Both the position numbers and the translations under genes were made by a program. The notes under the pieces were generated by a model, which was given only the letters and a program-made list of their open reading frames with translations, made no database searches and was not told where the DNA came from. From contig NC_089439.1 of assembly GCF_026210795.1 (NCBI RefSeq), positions 1,736,001 to 1,800,000 on the forward strand: a DNA stretch of 64,000 bases, read 5' to 3'. Origin of the DNA: Rhizophagus irregularis. Taxonomy: Eukaryota > Glomeromycota > Glomeromycetes > Glomerales > Glomeraceae. Of this stretch, positions 1 to 13,100 are shown piece after piece. Each line of letters opens with the position of its first letter. Position 1 is the stretch's first letter.

Positions 1-3000
1 CTTGTATTCTTTGTTGTCCAATACTAAGACTGCTCTCCATTATATTAATTATTTTCGTTTTTTTCATCTGTTACAAAAATAGCCATATTACTTATTGATA
101 TCGCATAAGATATTTACTTGCTATCTGTCGGTAACCAGTCCATTTAATTTATCCCAACTTATAATAATTATAATTCTGGCCAAATTTATAATGTCGGTCA
201 GAATAGAAAACCTTAATACTACCCACATGTAAAATCAACAAGAGTTCTTTTTTATTGCAAGAATTTATGGTGTATCCTTTTTTTTTATTAATATCAACTA
301 TAACAGATAAATGCATCATGTATTAATAGCTCTGTTTCTCGTTATCTTGATCTCCAATTCTATGACTCTACAAACTCTACACCTTGCTCAGGTGGGTGTA
401 TGGAAAAGTGTAATACACAAACTGTTAACGAAATGTCACGATCAATTGACTAAGAACAACGACGACAAAGGCAATTGGGACCACTTATTTTGAAGAATAG
501 TTTACGACTTTGTTTCTCATGATCCCAAGTATGTAATCATGGGATTAGATCTTAATTATCGTGTTGTTGATGAATAATCACACCTCTTTGTTTCGGCAAG
601 AGCCCTAATATTTTCGCCTTGCTCGTTCACGTGTAGAAAAAATGTGGGAGTCTAATATTTGGCATACTATGATAACACAATATCAACACTACATTTTACG
701 ATAAATGTCTCCGGTTACGAAATAATCCCGTTGCACCGTGTTACAATAAGAATCTTGAACGTAATTATTCCAGATTCGAAAGAAAACATCAACGAGTTCG
801 CTTCCGAAAGAGTTGTAGATCAACGATAATTTTTAGTAAACGTTTTATCCATAATAATGCATTACGTTATTCATCAATGGGATAGTTGATGGCCAAACGG
901 ACGAACATAAAAAATGTGAAATCAAACATGAGCTAACCACATCAAATACTGCAATCGCTCTTTATAGAATTCCGATGCCAGCACTACAGTAAAAATCATC
1001 TCACAAAAGTAGTCATAGAAAAGTATAGTATCTTGTTGACACATATCTGACCTTGATTTCGAAGCTCGTTTATTATCTGTCAGTTGGTTGATACTAAAAA
1101 GATATACGAAAATAATAACAGAATGGAGACGATACATGATGCTCTGCATAATAAACCATGGATTGATACCCTAATTATACCAGATGATGAAATTGCTTAC
1201 TTTGCAGAAACCTTGAATTTTTGCGAGGTATCATTGCGTCATTACTAAGATATATGCAAGATATATTTAGGGTAATATGACGATCCTTTTTTATTAATGA
1301 ATTGTTCCGATGTTAATCCAGTATCACAATGAGATTTACACAGTATTTTGACTGCATCGGAACAATTCTTTTTATAATATTGTTAATTCATTGAAAATAT
1401 ACATAGAAAAGCGTATTATAGGTATTTTCACGGTATTTTAAAAACATTATAAATTACTTTGCTAACAACATAAAATTTTCGTAAATTACAAATAACTTAA
1501 ATATAGCAATTAATTTAAATTACAATCTAATTAAAAATCTTTTATAATATAACCATTTGTAATTAATAATATTATTTCAATATGTAAAAAATATATATGC
1601 ATGATTATCTAATGTTCCTCTTGTTATAATTGGATAGCCGCGGATTTTTAAGCGATCAACGTACTAAATTTCCGTTGACATAGCGCCCTTGGTGACACAA
1701 CTATAACAAGGTGGGGACCTGATTTGGACAATGGTATCATACAATCATCTGATTGACCTGATGATCTCCGTGTTCACCTGGAATTTCAATTCTCAAGTTG
1801 GAGCTAATTCTTCCATACAAAAAAAAGTTAAAAGCCATTTTTTATTAAGGTTTCCCATACGTCCAGATTCACCTAAAAAGAAAGGGTTGAAATGTCAAGA
1901 GATGTTTTGTTAAAATAATAAGTTGACACAAAGAAAAACCCACTTTCCGAATTCTCATGTGTCTAATGAATCCGAAGAAACAACTATCTAAAAAAGTATA
2001 AATGTAACATATTAGGAAATGTTTTGTTAAGAGAAATGAACTGATTTCCTACCGAGATCCCATGACTCTAATATTCGTACCATCGCCTTGATATATTGAA
2101 AGATAGATTTTTGAATTCGGTACATTGGTACTGTATACAAGGCGATCAACTTTAGCTTTAATAGTGTTACATCGATATTATAGATCCATCTAAAAAAAAA
2201 GAAATATTAATAACCATTCGTTAAAAGTATTTATAGGAAACAAAGAAAAACTCACTGAAATTCATGTACAAAGAGCTAAAGAACCAACTGTCTAATAAAA
2301 GAAAGAAAACAAACTGTAGTAAATGTTTATTAGAAGACAGATAAAGAAGAAAAGTAGAAAATTTGCACTTATCAAAATTTCACATTCAAGAAACATAAAA
2401 ACTTCCTAAAAAAAATGTAAAGTGTTAATAATGTTCGTTTAAAGAGGGATAAAATTAAAAAAAAATTGCACATACCAAAATCTCGCATTAAAAATTTTTT
2501 TTGAAATTTTAAACTAAAAAAAAGTATCAAAACTAAACTTTTCAAAAAGTTAAAAGAAGTTGATTAAACTTTTAAAAAAGAAATTTGACAGTTTGATGGT
2601 TGTATTGCTGCTTCTTTTTGTCTACTAGTATATGATCATTTTTGTTTTTTCTGTGACCTTTCAACACCAATTATAGTAGATTGCAGCGTTTCTGCTTTTT
2701 TTTGCCTAGTATATGTTCGTTTCTGTTTATTTTGAATTAAAGTAGTCTAAGTAGTCTGTACTACTTTTTCTTGAATTCTACTATTATTACATGTTTTTGG
2801 TGGCATGATAGTTTTTATTATTTCAGCAATTTATTTTTTAAAGAGAGAATTGACTAGATTATCAATAATAAATTAATATGATCCTATTATATATTTTTTA
2901 CTTAGCTTATTAATATCGTAGAGTTTAATTTTCGCTTCCAATAAAATCTGATGTTATTTATTGATTACTAATTAACGCGATTTAACTTTTTTTGACTTTT

Positions 3001-3288
3001 TATATGACTAATATTAATAAAAAAAGATATTATGACTAATATGAATAAAAAGCCTAACTAATTCTAACTTAAATATATTTTTCGGTAAAGTTGTTCTCAT
3101 AAAAATTTTATTTTTAACCTAAATATATTTTTTGGTAAAGTTTTCTTAAAAATTTTTTATTTCTACTTTTAAAATATTTTAAAAAAATATAAGCATGATT
3201 CGAAATAGAAGTAATTCTTTACATAAAAAACCATTTTATTTACGCCATAAGTTTTTTACAAACACATCTTCAAATGTTTTAAGTCAAC
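1..3288. other. AT-rich spacer, no gene seen
   Basis: No open frame here is longer than about 75 codons and none has recognisable motifs or believable splice sites. The first 2.3 kb has few homopolymer runs and looks like random AT-rich sequence. From about 2.3 kb poly-A and poly-T runs dominate. I see no RNA gene, no terminal inverted repeat and no tandem array. It may be old, unrecognisable transposon debris. Confidence 0.6.
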
Positions 3289-4520
3289 TTGAATAGTAAT
3301 AATTTAAATATAAACGATGATAATTTGAACGAAAAAGATAATTATATAGGTGAGGCTAATAATATAAATATAAATGATGACAATGATGATAATCTAAATG
3401 AAGATGACAGTTACAACGATTTTAACGATGATGATAATAATCTGAACGAAGATGACAGTTACAACAACTTTAATAATGATGATAATGATCTGAACGAAGA
3501 TGACAGTGATGACAATTTTAATAATGATAATAATATAAGACAAGGTAATATTTATCGAGAAATATATATAGTACAGTATTTAATTTTTATAGGAATAGCT
3601 TATTTAGAATTTTAAATATTTATTTTTTTATAGTTAAATATCAAATTGGAGAATATTTATGCTATAATGACAATAATAGAAGAAAACTAGGACGTCTTTT
3701 GGCTATTTTATATGGAAACGATGGCTACAAATTGTAGGTGTCAAAGAAATTGTACAGTACATAAAATTTTTAAGGGAATGGTACCAAAGATGAATTGAAA
3801 AAATATTGAATTGGATTTAATGAAACGATATACGATACTTTTTGCATTACGACACTTAATTGACGGTGGCATTGATCCAAGGATATCCAAATTTTGTGAA
3901 GGTTTCACTAATTTATCAGATGATTTTGCACGGATAGCTGGTGATTGGTTTATTATTGAAGAACAACCTTATGATTGAAACAAATGGTTAGTTTTTAATA
4001 TTTCATTGGTTTTATTATATTAGATTATTTTTTACTTTGTTCTATTCTTTAGTACAAACAAATGCCGAAAATATTGTTAAGTTATCTCTTAGGCAACGTA
4101 TATCAATACTAAAGCTAGCTAGGGAACGTTCTGTAGATCTATATGGACCCTTATTCCGATCTGAATTAATGATATCATATTCAGATATGGGTTATAATGC
4201 TGCCTTGATACACAAAAAAATTTTCATTTATGAACTCGCGACATATTTTTACAAAAATGAACATGGCACTTTCACTAAAAATTACTTGCGTATTGGAGAT
4301 GCAAATACAAGATTACAATGAAAGTTACGCTATTGTTGAAGCAATTTTTAGTCACAAAGGTAACGATAATAAGTTGTATGTATTTATTATTGTGAAATGG
4401 TTTGAAGAGACTAATCGGACTAGACTTATATAGAATACAAACCGATAATAGATGGCGACATGTTTTTCCATTATCTGCGATAGTTTTATTTAATAATGCG
4501 CATTTTCTTCATTATTGTAG
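3289..4520 (+). pseudogene. Decayed multi-exon gene of a fungal repeat family
   Basis: An acidic, Asn/Asp-rich low-complexity stretch (repeats of the type NEDDSYN, 3289-3540) joins through a GT-AG intron ending near 3633 to a segment containing YQIGEYLCYND and GRLLAILYGNDGY. After stops and a frame change comes RHLIDGGIDPRISKFCEGF (about 3850-3980), then an intron and VQTNAENIVKLSLRQR (about 4050-4320). A further frame change leads to ESYAIVEAIFSHKGNDNK and VKWFEETNR (4320-4430), and another frame gives DNRWRHVFPLSAI. From memory the last two blocks resemble a highly repeated Rhizophagus family of unknown function that is often transposon-linked. The coding sense survives on one strand in order, but at least three frame changes and two stops make it a pseudogene. 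The 5' end is uncertain because no convincing start ATG is visible. Confidence 0.5.
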
Positions 4521-7500
4521 TAATAGTCTCATGATTTACTGAATACTAACTATATAAGAAACTTGTACTACTTTAAGGCTATTTAATAGTAATTTGCAAT
4601 AAATTTTGTTATTTATTAATTAATACAGCTCATATATCGTTAATATATCGTTACATAATTGTTCTAATATTTATACGATACTGATAAGTTATTAAAAATA
4701 CATTATAATAAATCTTTTCGACTTTAATTTGATGTCTTGAAGATTCGTATAATAATATAGTGATAACATTGTAACGATAACTGATGATGTGCAGTTATTT
4801 TACCGTTACTTAATGGTAACTGTCTCGTGTAAGAATATAAACCATTACAATATTGGTGTTTTACCGATACCTTATCAATACCATATTGACATCGGAAAAA
4901 ATTTTATAGTTTCTGCAAAGTATGTAAAATAGTTAGTTGGCGCATTGTAGTACAAAATAAAGTTGGTGTCATTATAAGTATTTTTACGATTTCGTATTGC
5001 TTTTTAGTAAGATCCTTCGCTTCTTCCTTGCATATTCTTGCCAGTTTTCCCTTTCTTCTTCAGATGTTGGTTTTGATTTCCCCTTTGGTATTCGAAACAA
5101 AATACAAATAATTCTCCCATATTATTCCGCTCCACTTCGATATCCTCAATGTCAGTTTTCACAGAACTGTTCGTGTTGTGCCCGTAGATGGTGCATATCA
5201 ACGAAATAATTTTCAGTCGAAGACTGGGCTACGCCCAAAATATCCGGTTCCATAATAAATAAGATTAAGTGCTTTCCATCTACTACATCCCTCACATCGA
5301 ACTTATGACACTGAGTGCCCTCGATACCCTTTCTAATAGAAACTATCTTTGTCATCATGGGTATAAGATACGAGGATTTCGTCATTGGCATTATCACAAT
5401 AATCTATAACACCTGGGTGCTTTTACGAAATAAACAGCGAAATCGTCGGTATCCTCGTAGTATCTGGAAACGATATCATGACTTGCAAAGCTACATTGTG
5501 AGGAATGGAAACAAATCGGAATACAGTATATTTGTACGCAAATATTCTAAGCTGTTCAACATGCGCATAAATTCAAATGCAATGTTTGTCTCTCCAATCT
5601 GTAAAGTTCCGACATTATGGATCAGCATAAACTTATTATAATCCAAAGGTCGGTTGTTATGCTTATAATGAAGAATGAATCTATCGGAATACCATACTTA
5701 GTAGTAGGACAAAATTCGATATGTCAACGATGATCGTACAATTGTTAGTTTTGTTTGAAATTAAATGAAGCAATTCTGACCCCATTCTAGCAAAAAAATA
5801 ATAGTACACTCGTGTTAACGATTAGTTTGATATCCACACACTAGCTGGTGACTAGAACCATATGTCAATACTACAAAGAAATCTACTATAGTTGCTGTAT
5901 TTCATAGACGTGCTACATAAGCTATATGGTACCTAAGGGATGACACGAAACTTTAGCTAGCCAATAATTTCGTGTATTGACCATGAAAGCTGGATCCTGA
6001 TAGGGAAATAACGTCAAATGATGCGATTAGAATCTTGTGTTCGTCCATGCAATTTATAATTATGTGGATCATGTCAATGAAAATAAGAGGCAAGACAGTC
6101 GAGGGAAAGCCTATTCCGACTATTTCCCTGTTGTGATAACACGTCATTAATACTTAATATTACTACTTGTCGTAAAGAGGTTTCTAAAAGTTTTGTATTT
6201 TCATATTGGATTCCCAGAACCACACCCAACTGCCCAATTTTTTTCTACAGTATCCGTTATGGGCCATTCTTAATTATCATTGCCCGCTATTAATACCAAT
6301 AAACCCGGAGTATTTTATCTATAGCTTTTTGCATCGCAGGCTAAGAGTGACGTCTACTCTTCTCCTTATCAGTTATCTTGAGGGTTTCGCTTGTATGTAG
6401 TGACATCAAACCCTATTATTTTTGTGTAATACGAATGTTAATCTCTATTTGCTATCAAATTCCATAAGACCATGTTAATAATGATTGTACGAAATGTATT
6501 AAAAAATGCACACCTGATCAGTCAACAGACAAAATAATAATCTATAATCGGAGTTACAATTCGACATGAAAGCGATGTTGAGTGAACATAAATATTCATT
6601 GTTTACCAAAATTTTCATAAATCTATACTGTTACGAAACAATCTTATTTATTTTATTTATTTTATTTCTAGAAGAGTAGTTATCGGTATCCATAACATTA
6701 ATAGTATATATACATAAAGGAATACAGGGACTATTCAGGTTATTAGAATTGCGAATTTAATCCCACAAAGTAGACTAAGCAGTTATGCAAGACCTCACCC
6801 TTCGAACTAAACTATACTGGTAGGAAAACGCTACTACCAGCACTGATTACGAAACAATCGCAATTGACGGCGGGACATATTACTAATAGACAATAACATC
6901 ACGTGACATCGATACCTGAGGGTCCCATGTCATATAGTTGTTTTGAACGATTTCGAATCTCTTGGACCGGCTAGGTCTACTTCCCAAAGCGTCATTAAGT
7001 TATTATATACTATATAAGCTCCTAGCGCCTGAATGTTCTGCACAACTAGAAATGTGTGCAAAAGTTGCGCTTATGGCATAATTTCCATCCTTCGGTGCAG
7101 TAAATCTCGCGACAGAGAATCTACCATCGCAGCCTGGATGAAAGGCTACACTGTTAGCAGTAAATGTTATAGCATCAAGTATGATAACGTTCGTTGGCTT
7201 TGTGTTATAATAAACACCTAGCCAGTGCGGATCATACCATATGGTGTGACAAAAATAGCATATTATAATTGCCTTTGCATCATATTATTATTCGCGTTCG
7301 ATTGGACGGTAAATCATTATACTGCAAATATGAAACTATTATATTCCTTTTAAAATCTCCTATTTACGTTTCATTGAAAAGGGCGAAATGAAATTTGAAC
7401 AATAAACACGGATCATTGCTAACAATGGGTCTCTTAATGTATCAAAACATGGAAGAAACAACATAAATTCTGAAACATCCTTTTTCGTTTAAAGTATCTA

Positions 7501-9024
7501 TGGCATGTACTGTACATGTCCTACGAGATCGTTGACTTGTATAGTAAGTAAAAAAGTAACGAAAAAATTTATTACGGGATGAGCATGTTTTTATAGTTAA
7601 ATCATAATCCCACTTTTAAATAAAAAAGCTCAGACTGAATTTAGCGAACCTTCCCAAGATAATACCTCGCAATGCTATTTTTTGTGATAACAAATTTATC
7701 ATGTCGAACTTATTCACTTTGTAATTATCGATCAGTGATACAAATGACATTAATGCAATGACCGGAATATACATAATTAGAAAGTTAGTGTTGTATTTAT
7801 TTGTGAAATAGGTATCAATAAAGTTAGATGACAAGCAAACTTATCAAAGAGTTACATTATACGTAATAGTCTAGTTGTTTGTTTCCGAGGCTCAATTTAT
7901 GTTAACGCAATAATATCGTGTAGTGGACCATCATCTTCTATATTAAAAAGTAATGCTTCCCAACCAGGACCAAATAAATGATTAGTGTTACGATTACCAC
8001 TACCATAAGTGCCAACTGATTTTTGTTAGAAGATGGGCAAGGTGGTGATTAAAATATAGCATTTCTGCTTGAGGACCATATAATGAGGCGTGATCATCAG
8101 CTTCGTTAAAAATCCGATTACGAGATTTTCGCACTACATGCTTCCATTTCTTAGGGTTTTAGCGAGATTTAGCTTAGATCAAAGTGATCGTATTCTAACA
8201 GTAATTCTTTAGGAATGTTATACACCAATATAAAATTCAGTTCAGATAACATATTTGCCCCACTCAGCTGCTCACCTAAATACATCATTAAGGAAAAATG
8301 ATTCATGCTCACATAAATACCATATTTGATAATATAGACTCAATCATTCTTAGCATTCTGCATATGCGGAGTATAGTTAGTGGTTGGAAATCTGATCGTC
8401 TCGCAAAATTTAATGGAGCGTTAGTCAGTTTAATCAGAAAGATAACCCAATTGCCAACTGGCGCCTTGATAAAAACTGTGATAGCGATGCCTCCGTTAGT
8501 TTATAATCCAAATAATTTTAATTATCACCAATAATATTATTTAAAAATTTATGAAAAATGTAATTACATAATATATATATTTCTTTATGATAAATATTTG
8601 GTATTTGATACTAATATTCCCTAAAAAGAAAAATCGTCTAAAAACAATAACTGGGACGTTTAGGTTGAACTGAGATTCTGGTACTAATAAGATGATTTTG
8701 AATTCTGTGCATTTATTATACCCATCCAATATGAGGGATTATGAAGACTATATACTTAAAAATTTTTAATTATTGAAATAAATAATTTGTTATCTAATGA
8801 TTCGTATTATTATTTTAAACTTCTTATCAAGGTTTTCGTAAAATCGACTATAAAAAAATCTGAATAAGATCATGTGCCTGCTGTGGTGGCATCTACCATC
8901 ATGCAGATTGTTGAACATACTACGAACAAACAATAAACAAAAAAAAAATAAATTATAAACGGATTATTGGCCTTTTAATGAAAAATATTAAATTGATTTA
9001 ATAAATAATAAATGTAAATGGAAA
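4521..9024. other. Gene-poor spacer, nothing recognised
   Basis: Only short, mutually overlapping frames of under about 110 codons occur, with no shared domain sense and no exon chain that I could splice. The part from about 4.9 to 8.5 kb has higher sequence complexity and fewer poly-A/T runs than the DNA around it. I see no terminal repeats or tandem arrays. Confidence 0.55.
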
Positions 9025-10106
9025 TTAATTGTCCAATTTTCTTCGTTTAATAGATAAATTATTAAGTTTTATATTCTTTAAACTCACTTTACCCTTTATC
9101 TCTATTCCAAATATTGATAAAGTAGCATCTTTTTCTACTTCAATGTTTTCGAATTCTGCACTTTCAACCGTGATGAATTCATTGTCATCATTTGAGGAGC
9201 TCCTTTTTGTTCTTTTATTTATATATGATGTAAATTTTTTTATCAGATTTGGTAAATCAGTTAATATAATATCGTAATCTGAATTTTCGGCCTCCTCAAA
9301 TGATGACTTCGTGTAACCGACAGTTGTTACAAAAATACCTAATGTTCCGGTGGAATATTTTGATAAAGTCCCCTGAAAAATTATTGACTTTATCATTGAG
9401 GTCATATAAAATTTAAATTTCAAATAATAATAATAATACATACAATAAAATCTCTAATAAGAGAAGGATGTACTTTCTCATTAGTAAAGTTTTTACATTG
9501 TACAATAAACTTTACATTTCTGTACTCGCCAATCAAATCAGCTCCGCCATCACCTGTTATAATATTCCCTTTATTTGTCTTGTAACTCGTCCTGAAATAA
9601 ATAAAATGAATGAGTGAAATGTATCATCATTGTTGCCATACAGATAGCCCCGGTTAGACCAGACAGCCCATATCTATAGGACAGTATAACACTGATAACA
9701 CTTTAGGCCCGGTTCGACCGTGCTGCCACACAAAACACAGTATGACCTTTATATACAAGTACCACCAGACTTTGCCCGATTAGACTGCCGACGTTATCTG
9801 AAGTAACAAGTATAGCCACACCATGAGTTGCCATGAAACACCAGATAAAAGCAGTTTTTCTCGAAAACACGAGAGCAATATACATAGCCTCTACTCCTTC
9901 ACGTAGATAAATATCTGGAGCCATGGAATGTATCTGTGAAATACTAATGTAATATGTGACCCGGTGCAAGCACCTGCCGATACAACATATCCAACATCTC
10001 AACATAACACTCACTTTACTCCTTGTACTATGACATTGATCTCTTCGAACTTCTCCTTAACATTATACTCCAACGTGTCTCCCTTTACTTGTGTGCTTGT
10101 TGACAT
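9025..10106 (-). CDS. Mrr-like restriction-endonuclease-fold protein, three exons
   Basis: Three exons read cleanly: 10106-10015, 9591-9444 and 9372-9025. Introns are gtgagt...cag (about 420 nt) and gtatgt...cag (71 nt); phases agree and give 195 residues from the ATG at 10106. Exon 2 has GDGGADLIGEY followed by VKFIVQCKNF, the D-(about 12-14)-(E/Q)xK signature of PD-(D/E)XK nucleases of the Mrr/type IV kind. Exon 3 begins GTLSKYSTGTLGIFVTTVG, the usual next strand and helix of that fold. The C-terminus is Lys/Arg-rich (IKRRKLDN) and may be a nuclear signal. The family is known mainly from bacterial restriction of modified DNA, and expanded Mrr-like families exist in Glomeromycotina (from memory). 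Whether this copy cuts DNA is inference. Q replaces E in the ExK position, as in many Mrr proteins. Confidence 0.8.
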
Positions 10107-13100
10107 TGTAAAATTATTTGAATTTTAGAATTTAATTTTTTAATTTTAAAATGGGGTAGAATCGATATTTTTATATTAAATACTTAGCTTTCTTATGTGT
10201 CTGAAAGTGATATGTCTCACAATTGATTTTATTACATCAAAATCACACTCTGATTACTATATTAGATTTTTGACTTACAAGCCAAGATGTTATTCGAACG
10301 TTTAAACAGACAAACGCGAAATTTGATTATATATGAACAATACATGTGAATAAATTGGATCATTAAGTTCGACAAGCTGAGATTAAATATTATTTGGGCA
10401 AACGTGAAATTTGATTATAATTATAGAAAAGTTAATACATTATCAAATTTGATTACAAACTGAGATATGATCATCAATTTTCATACAAATTGAGATTTAA
10501 AAATTACCTGTTACGCGAAATTTGATAAATCATTAAGTTCGTGCATTATCTGAACATCTGAAAGACAAACGCAAATTTGATTTTTAAATGAACAGTACAT
10601 GTGAACCAGGTTATTTTGGAGATAGTATTTATCAGAGAAAAAGGAATATTCCGCCACTTTTCGCAAATAACTTTACAGTGGTGATCGACATCATCGTTCA
10701 GAATTTTTTTCAAATTATGTAGTGTTTGCATTACTTTCCTGATAACGCCCCGTGGCTTATATGATCTGCGCTACTATTTCTTATTTATCGATGCTAGTAA
10801 TTTTCGTTTTCTGCTAGAATAAAAATAATTATTTGTCACGTAGAGTATCATGTGATAAATAATATATTAACTACTGCGGAGGCCAAATTATTATTCCCTT
10901 AGTAATAACGGTTAATAATAGGGAAATAATCGAATATGTAATAGAAAACAACATCAACACTAGATTTGAACTTTCTAAGTATCACGGGATATTTTCTTGG
11001 GATGTTTCTATTGCTTCACGTAATAATTTAGTATGAGTATTTTTTTTAAAGCGGACTATGATTTAAATATATATTACATACTCATCTTACAACTGCTTTT
11101 TTCGTTACCTTTTACCTTACTATATAGGTAAACGATCTCGTATATAGTTCATGTTATAAAGATTCTTCTAAAAAATGACAAAAGATATTTCGAATTTGTT
11201 TTCAACGTATCTCAGCTAAGACTCTTAGTCTGTGATCTGTATGCTCTAGATTCTAATGTATGGTGAGCATACGTTATCGAAAAAGAGACACTTAATGCAT
11301 TTCAAATTATTTCCGTAATTTAAGTATGTGGTTCTACTGGGCGAAAACATATTAATCCTCAGTTTAAGATTAAGTGAACCAAATGAGAGAGTATATTGCA
11401 GACAAGAATGACATATTTTGATTTCTGAATATTTGATTCGTGCATCATCAATGAGGCAGTCACATTGTTCTGTATGGAACGGAGAAAAAATGTCATGTCA
11501 ACAGTTTCATCTATTAATTTATAGTGAACATTTGTGTGTCTTTTGTATTACTGTTATTCAAGTATTTAAAATTGAGGTTTGTGGAAAAGGATTTGGAAGC
11601 AAGCCTAAGCTGATTATGTGCCCCCAGATATCACATAATCTCGAAATAACCTTTAACAGTCGTAAAGATTTCAACAAGGAGTTTGCTAAGCTTGACTCTC
11701 TTCATACGGAAGCGAAGATAAATACTTTCACTACGAATAATAAACCCAATGTGTCTGCTAATAAAAAATCACTTCGTGGGCAAAACCCCAGGCATTATTT
11801 CAATAATCTTCTAATGAATGGCAACGTTCCAGTGAAACGAAATAAAGCAAATTTATCGAAGAATTCTGTTAGAAAGCATGATTTTTTTGGTAAAATACGT
11901 GTGTGACTTTAGGTATAAGATTTTTTCCGATAAACATGAATCCATTAAGTTTCGGCCTAACATTAAACCCGTGGTAAAAAATATTCCGAATCAACAAAAG
12001 GGTAATCAATTGTAATACTTTTTGTGGTCTAGTAATCTCGTATATAAATAGAAAGCCAATACCAAAAATGGTACCTAATGATGTACTCATGTACATAACA
12101 TCAAAGAGTAATCACTTGAGTATGTTAACACGATATTGATGGAAAGTCTTTCTCCATTCAATGGAAGAGAAACTCATTGGCCCACTGAATATTAAATCTA
12201 AACACGCAATATATTTCATGGGATTTGTAGAAAAGCTATATGAAATAACAAACTCAGTGGTTAATATCTCCTTAAAATATGTTCGCTTAATTGGTTAGTC
12301 TACTTATTTTTTAAATAGATTCTCCTTATCCATTAAATTTGTGGTTACCTGGAATACCCAGAAGGTACGAAGTAGACTATGTCCAATAATCCATGAAACA
12401 TAAAATCAAACGTTAAAATAATAAACTAGTTCTAATAGCTATTGCACCGTTCCGAAATGATCTAGAAAATCGGTTTCACATAATAACATAGTCAATTCAA
12501 CTCCCCCTAAACGATTAAATTATCACATCATAAATGTAGTTCTTCTCTGAAAACTTTATTGTACGGATCAAAAATATAAGTCTTTATTCGACACTTGCAA
12601 ATCTCAAGCTACTACATATTACGTATGACATGTTTACAGCAAAGGTTGCGGAAAAACATTCTCTCTATGTCAATCTTGAGCCATAGAATAACGACCATTT
12701 ATTTTAAAGAGATAAAAAATCTAATCACGTTGTGTCCGAATTCAATGCTCAACAGACTTTCCGTCAACATAATGATTTCGGATTGTCATCAAGGAATGGT
12801 TAACATGTTCATGAGACTACTCGTTGTTGTTAGGGATTATCTCCATCAATAGACATCCCATTTTTCGAAATAACTATCTACTTATATACGACTACAATAA
12901 ATAGATTCTACTGATTAACTTTTTTGATGAGTTTATTTCAATACGGGATAATATCAATCAGAAACTAGATAAATGTGATATTAAATGGAAAAATATTATA
13001 GACAGAGGATCTTCTTTTGTGTTATGTAATAGGCACCAATTTTAACCATGAATAGAGGGATACATAGCAATACACTAATAATAATACTCACGTGCCAACA

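Noticed and set aside
5004-5397. Two overlapping minus frames
   Set aside because: They overlap in different frames, share no domain and have no plausible splice between them.
9703-10014. Minus-strand frame of 103 codons
   Set aside because: It lies fully inside intron 1 of the Mrr-like gene and begins right at the splice donor; no domain sense.
11418-11906. Plus frame of 162 codons in spacer
   Set aside because: Starts at a non-ATG codon, random composition, no motif, no splice partners.
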